A DNA stretch of 21,758 nt, from contig CAZVWH010000047.1 of the NCBI GenBank assembly GCA_964631175.1, forward strand, positions 1 through 21,758, written 5' to 3'. Under the pieces are notes generated by a model. That model searched no databases. It was given only the letters and a program-made list of their open reading frames with translations, and was not told the origin of the DNA. Position 1 is the first letter of the stretch. The number at the start of each line of letters is the position of its first letter. Source of the stretch: CAZVWH01 sp964631175. GTDB taxonomy: Bacteria > Planctomycetota > Phycisphaerae > Sedimentisphaerales > Anaerobacaceae. A program made the position numbers and the translations under genes. This document shows positions 1 through 6,915 of the stretch, one piece after another.

Positions 1-1289
1 GCTGTTGTTTGTCCGCCGAATGTATAACTACAGCACAATGTGTAACGAATTTCTTTCTGTATAGATTCCTTTACGATATTTAAATTGCAACCATCAGCTT
101 TTCTGTCGCAATTCTTAGCAGCAGGTATTTTACCTTCAGCCATTGCACAAATCGCTGCGACAACATCGAGTGCTCCACTTGCGGCACCGGTATTGCTCAG
201 CATACTTTTAGTTGGCCAAACAGGAATTTCAGCATCGGCTTTTCCCAAAACGCTCTGGATTGCTCTTGCCTCAGCCAGGTCATCCTGCGGTATTCCTGTT
301 CCGTGCGGGATAATTAAATCTAACTGCTCCGGCTCTATTTGTGCCTCTGCCATTGCCTTTTCGATTGCTATTTGAATACCCTTACCATCCGGCTCGATAT
401 GCTCGTATGCCGGATTGAGACTATTGCTTTGGCCGGTCCCAACCAATTCCGCATAGATTTTGGCATCTCGTCTTTGGGCTTTATCCAGATTTTCCAATAC
501 GACAATGCCGGCTCCTTCACCGAAAACAGAGCCTTTGGCCTCGGCGTCAAAAGGTCTGCAGGCAGAGTCCGGCTCATTGCTGTTTTCCGTGGTAGCTCTT
601 TTCAAAAGGCACTGGCGGGTGATATTCATCGGGTTGGTTTTTGTCTCCGCGCCACCGGCTAAAGCGATGTCACTACCGCCGCGCTGGATAATCTGAGCTG
701 CCTCACTTATCGCGATATGCGCGGCTGCTTCGCCGCATGTTATGGAATTGCTTGGCCCTTGGATGTCGTGAATAATGCTTATATGGCAGGCAAGCATATT
801 GGGTAGATACTTCAATAACCATAATGGAGGTACAAGCTCAAAACCCTGGTTTCCCCATTTCCGAATGTCAAACTTTCCATCAGTAATGCTTGCTGCCGCC
901 GCAGGGCCCAGTTCCACCAAGTCACAGCTTATAAAACCAGCACCTATATTTATCGCAAAACGCTCCGGTTTTATGTTGATTTTCTCCGGATCAATACCTT
1001 TCGTAATAAGTCCGCTGCTGACAATTGCTTCGTTAGCTGCTATGACCGCCAGCTCGATGTCCCTACACATCAATTTTGCGGCTTTTCGATAGGTCTTCGG
1101 CACGTAGTTTTGTATCTTATATTCTGGGACTTGGCCGGCTAATTGGCAGGCAAAACCCGTAGGATCAAAAGCCGTAATTTTATTTATCCCGCATTTACCG
1201 GCACATAGACCAGTCCACATATCGATAGCTGTTAGTCCAAGCGGACTTACCGCGCCAAGGCCGGTTATCACTACTCGATTTGGATTCAT
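1..1289 (-). CDS. beta-ketoacyl-ACP synthase, FabF-like (3' end cut by window edge)
   Basis: Condensing enzyme expected to extend an ACP-bound acyl chain by decarboxylative condensation with malonyl-ACP. The minus frame is open from ATG 1289 to the window edge (about 429 residues), starting MNPNRVVITGLGAVSPLG, the usual KAS I/II N-terminus. The nucleophile is Cys185 in NSITCGEAAAH, the first catalytic His is His329 in PHGTGIPQDD, and Lys361 lies in PTKSM. The near-terminal glycine motif is YTFGGQTTA, so only a few residues are missing. Odd point: the second active-site His of FabF/FabB (GHxxGAAG) is Asn366 (SNTGAASG). The cysteine is kept, so this is not a typical chain-length factor. GGAG lies 8 bases upstream of the ATG, and the ATG overlaps the TGA of the upstream dehydratase (ATGA), implying translational coupling. 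The family is certain; the substrate is unknown. Confidence 0.93.
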   Translation of the reverse strand, partial: MNPNRVVITGLGAVSPLGLTAIDMWTGLCAGKCGINKITAFDPTGFACQLAGQVPEYKIQNYVPKTYRKAAKLMCRDIELAVIAANEAIVSSGLITKGIDPEKINIKPERFAINIGAGFISCDLVELGPAAAASITDGKFDIRKWGNQGFELVPPLWLLKYLPNMLACHISIIHDIQGPSNSITCGEAAAHIAISEAAQIIQRGGSDIALAGGAETKTNPMNITRQCLLKRATTENSNEPDSACRPFDAEAKGSVFGEGAGIVVLENLDKAQRRDAKIYAELVGTGQSNSLNPAYEHIEPDGKGIQIAIEKAMAEAQIEPEQLDLIIPHGTGIPQDDLAEARAIQSVLGKADAEIPVWPTKSMLSNTGAASGALDVVAAICAMAEGKIPAAKNCDRKADGCNLNIVKESIQKEIRYTLCCSYTFGGQTT

Positions 1290-1792
1290 CCGTCTTGCTC
1301 CGACTCCGATTTGCCGGAGCCAGCATCACTTATAAACACATCCCGCAGAAGGGACTCAAATGTACCGGTGAATACGAAATTTTCTTTCGGGAATTTTTTG
1401 CCTGCCAGATTTTGGTCTATGTGGCTGAACATCAAATCTATCTCAGCGATCAATTTCTCAGCGCATATTATCCTGCCGGTTATGCTGGCCGCTTCCGGCG
1501 TGATAGATTCAATCTGGGCTTCTAATCTTATTGTATCGCCGGGCTTTACGTAATCGAAAAATACCGCTTTTTTAATCTTTGCCAAGATAACTTTTTCCTT
1601 AAAGTTTTTTGCCTCGCCGACCAGGATTCCTGCTGTCTGAGCCATTGCCTCAATCATCAAAGTCTCCGGCATCACCGGAAAGCCAGGGAAATGGTCGTGC
1701 AAATGCTCTTCGGCAAGCGTTACATTCTTAACAGCCACAGCACTTTTGCCGCTTTGAAACTCAATAAATTTATCTATCCAAATCCAACGCAT
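1286..1792 (-). CDS. FabZ-like 3-hydroxyacyl-ACP dehydratase (copy 1)
   Basis: Predicted hotdog-fold dehydratase removing water from 3-hydroxyacyl-ACP to give trans-2-enoyl-ACP. It has 168 residues, slightly longer than typical FabZ. The active-site helix region HDHFPGFPVMPETLMIEAMAQ begins at residue 32; His34 and Glu48 have the 14-residue spacing of the FabZ His/Glu pair. The usual PGVL is PETL here. The C-terminal tail (about residues 145-168) is acidic and looks disordered. Its stop overlaps the start of the ketosynthase by four bases. Upstream lie 241 non-coding bases separating it from the ACP gene. No clear Shine-Dalgarno precedes ATG 1792. A hotdog thioesterase is possible, but the HFPGFPV motif favours dehydratase. 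Confidence 0.9.
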   Translation of the reverse strand: MRWIWIDKFIEFQSGKSAVAVKNVTLAEEHLHDHFPGFPVMPETLMIEAMAQTAGILVGEAKNFKEKVILAKIKKAVFFDYVKPGDTIRLEAQIESITPEAASITGRIICAEKLIAEIDLMFSHIDQNLAGKKFPKENFVFTGTFESLLRDVFISDAGSGKSESEQDG

Positions 1793-2033
1793 CTTCAGGC
1801 TATATTAAAGTTAGCGGCAGGTTTACCCCGTTAGAATGCCCCATGGCCTGCCTTGGCCGAAGCGGCTACGCGCAGGAAGACTTGGCACGGGGATGAAAAT
1901 ATTTAATTCCTTTATATTAAACACAGGATTTAATGCCCTGTGTTAGTACCGTTAGAAGGGCGAAGGGCTCCTAACGGGGTTTACTTTTGACAATCCCGCC
2001 GCTAATGTCTCGAAAACCTTTTATACTATACAA
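1793..2033. repeat. intergenic region with nested inverted repeats
   Basis: This 241-base gap inside the fatty-acid cassette has no credible gene. ACCCCGTTAG at 1825-1834 is the exact reverse complement of CTAACGGGGT at 1971-1980. Inside it, ACACAGG (1920-1926) pairs with CCTGTGT (1936-1942), and CCGTTAG (1949-1955) pairs with CTAACGG (1971-1977), so the right arm can choose between two partners. The GC-rich core near 1846-1892 resembles the block near 17901-17950 (shared GCCGAAG and GGCACGG). I read it as a repeated intergenic element; a role in differential expression of ACP versus downstream genes is only a possibility. Confidence 0.55.
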
Positions 2034-2432
2034 TTAAGCAGCACTATTCAGTTTAGTTTCGACATAATTTACAATAGCTCCTACGGTGAACAAATCACCA
2101 AGTTTGTTCACATCGGGGTTGTTCTCAAATGTCGATAGGTCGGTATGTGGTATTTTATCTCGTAATTCAGCCAAGCCTTTTTCAGTGAATTTGCCTTTGC
2201 TGATAAATTCGGAATTATTCATCAGGCTCTCAGCCGGAAACAGCTCTTCCCGCGGAATTTTTATTCCGAATGCTTTCTCTAATCTAAATACTATATCCAA
2301 AAAGTCGATACTTTCAGCTCCTAAATCTCCTGTTAAGGTCGATTCGGTTGTTACCTCATCGTCATCAACTCCCAACGCATCAACTAAGACTTCCTGAACA
2401 TCCTTAAATATTTCATCCCGATTCATTGCCAT
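2034..2432 (-). CDS. acyl carrier protein with internal extension
   Basis: Carries growing acyl chains on a phosphopantetheine arm. The attachment site is Ser41 in DLGAESIDFLDIVF, matching the ACP consensus (D/E)xGxxS(L/I)D. Helices I and II read as in a normal ACP up to about residue 66, and the C-terminal motif LFTVGAIVNYVETKL (114-128) is the usual last helix. Between them lie about 45 extra residues (67-113), making 132 residues against about 80 for housekeeping ACPs. The start is set by a strong AGGAGGT (2441-2447 on the minus strand) eight bases before ATG 2432, the best ribosome binding site in the window. It lies between two FabZ-like genes, so it is probably the dedicated carrier of this cassette. 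Confidence 0.93.
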   Translation of the reverse strand: MAMNRDEIFKDVQEVLVDALGVDDDEVTTESTLTGDLGAESIDFLDIVFRLEKAFGIKIPREELFPAESLMNNSEFISKGKFTEKGLAELRDKIPHTDLSTFENNPDVNKLGDLFTVGAIVNYVETKLNSAA

Positions 2433-2440
2433 ATTTTTTT

Positions 2441-2447
2441 ACCTCCT
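2441..2447 (-). promoter_or_regulatory. strong Shine-Dalgarno of the ACP gene
   Basis: AGGAGGT on the minus strand, spaced eight bases from ATG 2432. It fixes the ACP start over the internal ATG two codons later, and stands out because most genes in the window have weak or no such site. High ACP translation relative to its enzymes would fit its stoichiometric carrier role. Confidence 0.85.
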
Positions 2448-2499
2448 GTAATTTAGCATTCGGAATATAACGTAAAAATATTTTTTGATTTTGACTTTT

Positions 2500-2967
2500 T
2501 TAACAGCTTAGCAGTTTCCAACGCTTTTTCATATTTTCTATTATGTTTGCGTCCACTGCCGCCATCTTCGAATCTTGCGAAGAAAGATTAAAATGTTTCA
2601 ACGCAAATTTTGCTTCTACAATACGCTGGCCGTCTGATAAACCAAAGCCTGAGAACGAGCTGATATTTTCTTCAATTGTTTTTGCTTCGACAGTATATTC
2701 TATATGGCTACCAGGCGCCAAAAAACTTCTATATTTTACATTTTTTGCCTGCTCAAGCAATATCATACTATGGGCAAAATTTTCTGCTTCGCGCACTAAC
2801 CATGATGCCGATTCGATCAGCCCTTCCAGCAGCAGCACGCCGGGCAGTACCGGAAATGTCGGAAAATGGTCTGCCAGGTATTCCTCAGCCAAAGAAACGC
2901 TCTTGACAGTTTTTATTTGCTTACCCGGCTCTAATGAAACTACCTTGTCGATAAGAATAAATCGCAT
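2500..2967 (-). CDS. FabZ-like 3-hydroxyacyl-ACP dehydratase (copy 2)
   Basis: Second hotdog dehydratase-like protein, 155 residues, paralogous to the gene at 1286-1792: both begin MR(F/W)I(L)IDK and share SLAEE(Y/H)L and DHFP(T/G)FPV. His34 and Glu48 (HFPTFPVLPGVLLLEGLIE) keep the catalytic spacing. The downstream MAQ of FabZ is replaced by LIESAS, so substrate preference may differ. It is the first gene of the minus-strand cassette, 67 bases ahead of the ACP. ATG 2967 is preceded not by a Shine-Dalgarno but by a heptamer repeat array (2973-3000). Two dehydratases flanking one ACP suggest a dehydrating cycle or two chain lengths; this is inference. Confidence 0.88.
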   Translation of the reverse strand: MRFILIDKVVSLEPGKQIKTVKSVSLAEEYLADHFPTFPVLPGVLLLEGLIESASWLVREAENFAHSMILLEQAKNVKYRSFLAPGSHIEYTVEAKTIEENISSFSGFGLSDGQRIVEAKFALKHFNLSSQDSKMAAVDANIIENMKKRWKLLSC

Positions 2968-2972
2968 AAATT

Positions 2973-3000
2973 AGTTCAGAGTTCGTAGTTCATAGTATTT
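2973..3000. repeat. heptamer array A (AGTTCNN units)
   Basis: Four units in exact 7-base phase: AGTTCAG, AGTTCGT, AGTTCAT, AGTATTT. Read on the minus strand it lies in the 5' leader of the dehydratase starting at 2967, ending five bases before the ATG. It is directly joined to the hairpin at 3003-3021. Confidence 0.75.
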
Positions 3001-3023
3001 AGCCCGCCGTTTCACGGCAGGTT
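2996..3023. repeat. 28-base hairpin repeat, copy 1
   Basis: TATTTAG, then a 19-base hairpin with arms CCCGCCG and CGGCAGG around loop TTTCA, then TT. A second copy lies at 15716-15743 with the same flanks and loop but different, still pairing, arms. One C-A mismatch interrupts this copy. Confidence 0.7.
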
Positions 3024-3025
3024 GG

Positions 3026-3060
3026 ACGAACGACGCAATACGATATACAAGATGCAATCG
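3026..3060. repeat. heptamer array A2 (ACGNNNN units)
   Basis: Five units in 7-base phase: ACGAACG, ACGCAAT, ACGATAT, ACAAGAT, GCAATCG. It fills part of the divergent gap between the dehydratase and the acetyltransferase, on the far side of the hairpin from array A. Confidence 0.6.
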
Positions 3061-3162
3061 TTTTTCCAGTCTTTTTTAGCTATTTTATGCTTTTGCCGTT
3101 TCTCTTGATATGAATGAAATTAATATTTGGAAAATTATGTATGGTTGGTTATATTTTCGTTT

Positions 3163-3627
3163 ATGAAGATATGCAAAGCCAAAATATCGGATGCCAAGGC
3201 TATTTACTCTCTAATCAATTATTATGCCGAGCAAGACAGAATGTTGTTTCGTTCATTGGCTGATATCTATGAGAACCTGCAGAGCTTCTTAGTAGCTGAG
3301 CTTGACGGCAATGTAGTCGGTTGTTGTGCCTTGCAGATCATCTGGTCGGACTTAGCGGAGATAAAATCACTTGCGGTTGACCAGGCACATAAAGATAAGG
3401 GCATAGGAAAAATGCTGGTTAATGCGGTAATCGAGCAGGCTAGCCAACTCGGCTTGCCACGGGTTTTTGCGCTTACTCTGGACACAGTCTTTTTTGAAAG
3501 GCTGGATTTTGAAATAATAGAAAAAGATGCACTTCCTATGAAGGTCTGGAAGGATTGTGCCAAGTGCTCCAAACAGCAAAATTGTGATGAAATAGCAGTG
3601 ATAAAAAACGTGTCGCGTGATGCGTAG
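3163..3627 (+). CDS. GNAT family N-acetyltransferase (ArgA-like small type)
   Basis: Predicted acetyl-CoA-dependent N-acetyltransferase, 154 residues. The fold begins MKICKAKISDAKAIYSLINY, typical of GNAT strand 1/helix 1, so I place the start at ATG 3163; the frame stays open up to a TTG at 3127, but those 12 residues are hydrophobic and not family-like. The acetyl-CoA loop is QAHKDKGIGKML (residues 74-85), preceded by strand EIKSLAVD. The C-terminus has a cysteine cluster, DCAKCSKQQNCDE (131-143), as I recall from single-domain ArgA-like GNATs that make N-acetylglutamate; the substrate is not proven. The last five residues (VSRDA) and the TAG are encoded by the heptamer array at 3609-3685, so the natural end has been rewritten by repeat sequence. 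Confidence 0.85.
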   Translation: MKICKAKISDAKAIYSLINYYAEQDRMLFRSLADIYENLQSFLVAELDGNVVGCCALQIIWSDLAEIKSLAVDQAHKDKGIGKMLVNAVIEQASQLGLPRVFALTLDTVFFERLDFEIIEKDALPMKVWKDCAKCSKQQNCDEIAVIKNVSRDA

Positions 3628-3685
3628 TGCGTATCGCGTAAAAACAAAGATGCAATACGATATACGCAATACGCAAGACGAATTT
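3609..3685. repeat. heptamer array B (CGNNNNN units) between convergent genes
   Basis: Eleven consecutive 7-base units without an indel. CG occupies the first two positions at 3609, 3616, 3623, 3630, 3637, 3658, 3665, 3672 and 3679; only the units at 3644 and 3651 deviate. Units include CGTGTCG, CGTGATG, CGTAGTG, CGTATCG, then CGATATA, CGCAATA, CGCAAGA. It spans the whole gap between two convergent genes, supplying the stop of the plus-strand gene and touching the stop of the minus-strand gene. Confidence 0.8.
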
Positions 3686-4646
3686 AGCCTACTTGCCTTC
3701 TCTGGAATAGAGCCACAGCCAGGGCTAAAATTGCTGCTGTATAGCACAAGGCATAAGAAGCACTTATTATTATATATTTTAGCGGTACTACGCTTTCTTC
3801 ATAAATGGCATCGCTTATCCAGAAAATCTGTAGATTTGGTACAAGGAATCGGCCAATCTTAGCCCACAAGTGCGTTTGAGCAAGTCTGCCGAACACATAA
3901 TCGCTGATAAGACCCAGCAAAAAAATCCCAATGCACCCGGCAAGGGTCGTCACTACGTTAAATCTGGCGGAAAATGCCAAAGCCAAAGCGGCAATTATTA
4001 TTGCAGCCAACAGCAGCAGTAAAGAGCCATAAATGTCCAGAGTATTTATGCCGTTATTCTGGGGATTGAACTGCCAATCGCGGTCGATAAAGGCCAGAAA
4101 AATTATCGCCAAAGCGGCGAATATACCACCTAAAACAACGGCTGTTGAAGAGAACTTCCAGTCATAAGCATAGTTAAAAAAAGCACTTAATAGAAATGCC
4201 AATGACACGCTGATTGCTGCTGTGCTTATGACCGTCCAGTCGTGTGTGTCCCTCACTGTTTCGAGAACGCCGTGTCTAATCGTCATTAATAGAGCAACCG
4301 TGCAGATATAATGTGCTAAAACCACCGCAGCAACCACCCCCATAAACTTTGCCACAATGAATATCGGACGTCGTACCGGTTTGCTCAGAACGGTCGTGAT
4401 AGTCTTGTTCTCCATCTCCTCGGCTACGGCACCAGAGGCTGAAAAGATTGCGATGAACAAGCTCGTTAGAAAAAGCGTAGATAGTCCTATCTCTCGTAAG
4501 AGCTTATTATCATCGCTCATCGTGTACATCGTTAACGATGGGCTTATCAAGAAAAGAAGAAGGGCAATTGTTATGATTATAGCATAAACCGGCTGTCTTA
4601 ATGTTTCTGTAAAAGTATTTTTCGCTATCGTAAATAGAATATGCAT
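3684..4646 (-). CDS. ABC-2 type transporter permease
   Basis: Integral membrane protein of 320 residues resembling ABC-2 permeases that act with a separate ATPase. The N-terminus (MHILFTIAKNTFTETLRQPVYA) is the cytoplasmic lead-in, and the loop ENKTITTVLSKPVRRPIFIVAKFMGVV is the coupling-helix signature of this family. About six hydrophobic segments can be seen (roughly residues 20-40, 55-74, 104-126, 140-160, 170-192, 210-265 as a pair, and 292-314). No ATPase is adjacent; the nearest is at 11186-12445. The permease at 12438-13802 has matching motifs (ATNTIRQALR, YTVITKPIRR), so the two are paralogues and could share that ATPase. No obvious Shine-Dalgarno. The start follows a plausible promoter at 4745-4773. 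Confidence 0.85.
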   Translation of the reverse strand: MHILFTIAKNTFTETLRQPVYAIIITIALLLFLISPSLTMYTMSDDNKLLREIGLSTLFLTSLFIAIFSASGAVAEEMENKTITTVLSKPVRRPIFIVAKFMGVVAAVVLAHYICTVALLMTIRHGVLETVRDTHDWTVISTAAISVSLAFLLSAFFNYAYDWKFSSTAVVLGGIFAALAIIFLAFIDRDWQFNPQNNGINTLDIYGSLLLLLAAIIIAALALAFSARFNVVTTLAGCIGIFLLGLISDYVFGRLAQTHLWAKIGRFLVPNLQIFWISDAIYEESVVPLKYIIISASYALCYTAAILALAVALFQRRQVG

Positions 4647-4744
4647 AATTTTTTCAGTATATGTTTAAAAACCTGCTATCGCTTATGCCTTGTATTAATG
4701 CTAAATTCTTTCATAATCGTCTCTATACTAAAATGTCATAGTTT

Positions 4745-4773
4745 TTTATATTATTTGGACTTAATCTTGTAAA
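4745..4773 (-). promoter_or_regulatory. candidate sigma-70-type promoter for the ABC-2 permease
   Basis: On the minus strand, TTTACA (4773-4768) and TATAAA (4750-4745) are separated by exactly 17 bases; each matches the consensus at five of six positions. Transcription would begin near 4738 and leave a leader of about 90 bases before ATG 4646. The 205-base divergent gap is AT-rich, which raises the chance of a random match. I found no equally good promoter on the plus strand for the gene at 4852. Confidence 0.4.
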
Positions 4774-4851
4774 GGATTTATTTACATAGTATGTTTATAT
4801 AAATACTGCTGTTGTGGTTGATTTGTTCAGAAGACAAAACAGAGATAAAAT

Positions 4852-6915
4852 ATGACAATGTCATCTAAGCGCTCCGAATACATAGCTTTGCTATCATTGA
4901 TTTTGAGCGTTATCTTTTTTGTTATTACCATTCTCTTAGGACGATGGAGCGGTTTCTCAGCAATCTATAGATTTAGCTGGCTGGTCCTCTCAGGAGCTTT
5001 AATTTGGCTTGTTCTCGTAATTGAGTTTCATCAACGCACCTTAGCTGAGCAGGAGAAGCTCGATATGAGCCAATTGGCTCAGGAACAGAAATCCGCGATC
5101 TTTCAAGCCAAGGGTGAGCGGGCCGGTCTATTTGCCGTAGCCCAGCGCCGATTACAAATACTGGAAAAATGGTTCATCCCCATATTTGCAGCGTTAATAG
5201 CAGCCTATCAAATAGCCGTTGGGCTGTTTTTACTAAAAGCCGGCTCAACTGAATTGCAAATCCGGTCGGAACGTGCGCTGCTTTGTGCTGTTTTCATGAC
5301 GGCGATAGCATTTGTCAGCTTTTTGATTTCTCGCTATGCCACCGGCATGTCAGCCCAGCCTCAATGGAAGCCGCTTAGAGCCGGCGGAAGTATCCTGCTG
5401 GGTGAAGCAGTTTTATGTTTCGCCTTAGCGATAGGTCTGGCGCTGGCGCAATTCAATATTTTCGTGGTATTGAATGTAATCAATTATGTTGTTCCGGTCT
5501 TACTTCTTGTGCTCGGCGTAGAAACAGCTCTTAACGTTGTCCTTGACATATACCGACCAAGATTGAAAGACCAATACAGCAGAGCTGCCTTTGACAGCAG
5601 ACTGCTGGGGCTTATAAACGAGCCGGGCGAGATATTCCGTACCGCTGCCGGCGCTATTGATTACCAGTTTGGTTTTCAGGTCTCTCAAACCTGGTTCTAT
5701 AAGCTATTAGAAAAGGCAATTGTTCCACTGATTTTGTTTGCTGCCATAACAATATATCTGCTGAGCTGCATTGTTATTATAGAGCCTAACGAAGAGGCGA
5801 TTGTAGAACATTTCGGAAATCCCATTGATCAGGCCGGCCAAGTCAGGCAGATTGGGCCTGGGCTGCATATTAAATGGCCGTGGCCGGTTGATATTGCCTA
5901 TAAGTATCCTACGGAGAAGATTTCAGAGATCAATATAGGATTTATTCCTAAAGCAACGGAGGACCCCGAGAGAGTAGGGTACGGACCGCTGCTTTGGGGT
6001 CAGACTCATTATGAGCAGGAATATCACTTACTTGTAGCCAGTGAGCAAACAGGCACCGCTTCTACTACTGCTGAAGCTGTGCCGGTGAGTCTCGTCATGG
6101 CTGCGGTTCCGGTTCAATATAGAATAAAAGACCTGTACCGGTTTATCTACAACCATGATGATGCGGAGAAGCTGCTCGAATCTATTTGCTATCGTGAGCT
6201 AACGAAGTTTGCAGCCAGTGCCAGAATCGAAGTTGATAATGAAGAAACTTTGGAGCACAGCCTTCTTGGAGCAGGTAGAGCTGAGGCTAAAGAGCTTTTA
6301 ACCAAACACATTCAAGAAGCTGTTGACAGAGAGAGCTTAGGTGTTGAAATTGTGTTTCTTGGTCTTCAGGGCATACACCCACCGCCCGAAGTCGCAACGG
6401 ATTATCAACAAGTAGTTGGTGCTGTTCAAAAGAAACAAGCACTTATCCTGGAGGCTCATGCCGAGCGGAATAAAACCTTAAGCACACTTGTAGGCTCGGT
6501 TGAGGAGGCCGACAAACTTTATTCACTTGCCCGGCAATACCAGGAGGTTAAGGACAATAACGACATCAAGCAAGTGCAGCAGCTTGCCAATGAGCTGGAC
6601 CTGGCCTTTGAGCAAGCCAAGGGTGGTATTTTCTCGACGTTAAGAGACGCGCAAAGTTATGCTTTTGAAAAAGCAACACTCGCGCGGGCAACGGGTAAGC
6701 GTTTTGCCGACCAGCTCAAGGCATACAGGGCGGCAAAGGAAATTTATAAGCGTGAGCAGAGATTGATGGTCTTTGAGGACGGTCTCGAAAAGATACGAAA
6801 ATTTGTTGTGGTTGGAGACCCAAATGCTCATCAAGTTTTCATAGTCGATTTCCAGGAAAAACTAACTCCAAGTTTGTATGAATTGGGAGCTTTTGAGGAG
6901 AGCAGCGACAAATGA
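4852..6915 (+). CDS. polytopic HflK-like SPFH/Band 7 protein
   Basis: 687 residues, far longer than the roughly 400 of standard HflK. The first 311 residues hold about seven hydrophobic segments (near 9-30, 41-59, 107-129, 142-160, 178-200, 203-226, 288-311). The last one leads straight into a band 7 domain: EPNEEAIVEHFGNPI, then GPGLHIKWPWPVD (336-348), then VMAAVPVQYRIKDLYRF. Residues 520-640 are a long charged helical, coiled-coil-like region, as in SPFH oligomers. By family knowledge HflK/HflC assemble a membrane cage that modulates FtsH protease. The first six segments are an added domain that I do not recognise. ATG 4852 has only a weak AGAG upstream. Its TGA overlaps the hflC start (ATGA). 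Confidence 0.9.
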   Translation: MTMSSKRSEYIALLSLILSVIFFVITILLGRWSGFSAIYRFSWLVLSGALIWLVLVIEFHQRTLAEQEKLDMSQLAQEQKSAIFQAKGERAGLFAVAQRRLQILEKWFIPIFAALIAAYQIAVGLFLLKAGSTELQIRSERALLCAVFMTAIAFVSFLISRYATGMSAQPQWKPLRAGGSILLGEAVLCFALAIGLALAQFNIFVVLNVINYVVPVLLLVLGVETALNVVLDIYRPRLKDQYSRAAFDSRLLGLINEPGEIFRTAAGAIDYQFGFQVSQTWFYKLLEKAIVPLILFAAITIYLLSCIVIIEPNEEAIVEHFGNPIDQAGQVRQIGPGLHIKWPWPVDIAYKYPTEKISEINIGFIPKATEDPERVGYGPLLWGQTHYEQEYHLLVASEQTGTASTTAEAVPVSLVMAAVPVQYRIKDLYRFIYNHDDAEKLLESICYRELTKFAASARIEVDNEETLEHSLLGAGRAEAKELLTKHIQEAVDRESLGVEIVFLGLQGIHPPPEVATDYQQVVGAVQKKQALILEAHAERNKTLSTLVGSVEEADKLYSLARQYQEVKDNNDIKQVQQLANELDLAFEQAKGGIFSTLRDAQSYAFEKATLARATGKRFADQLKAYRAAKEIYKREQRLMVFEDGLEKIRKFVVVGDPNAHQVFIVDFQEKLTPSLYELGAFEESSDK

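Noticed and set aside
85..1092. Several plus-strand open frames of 78-107 codons
   Set aside because: They lie antisense to the ketosynthase, whose motifs and active site are clear, and their translations resemble no family.
2086..2974. Plus-strand open frames opposite the ACP and second dehydratase
   Set aside because: Antisense to genes with recognisable active-site motifs; low-complexity Ser/Lys-rich translations.
3127..3162. TTG start adding 12 residues to the acetyltransferase
   Set aside because: The added residues are not GNAT-like; ATG 3163 begins exactly at the first strand.
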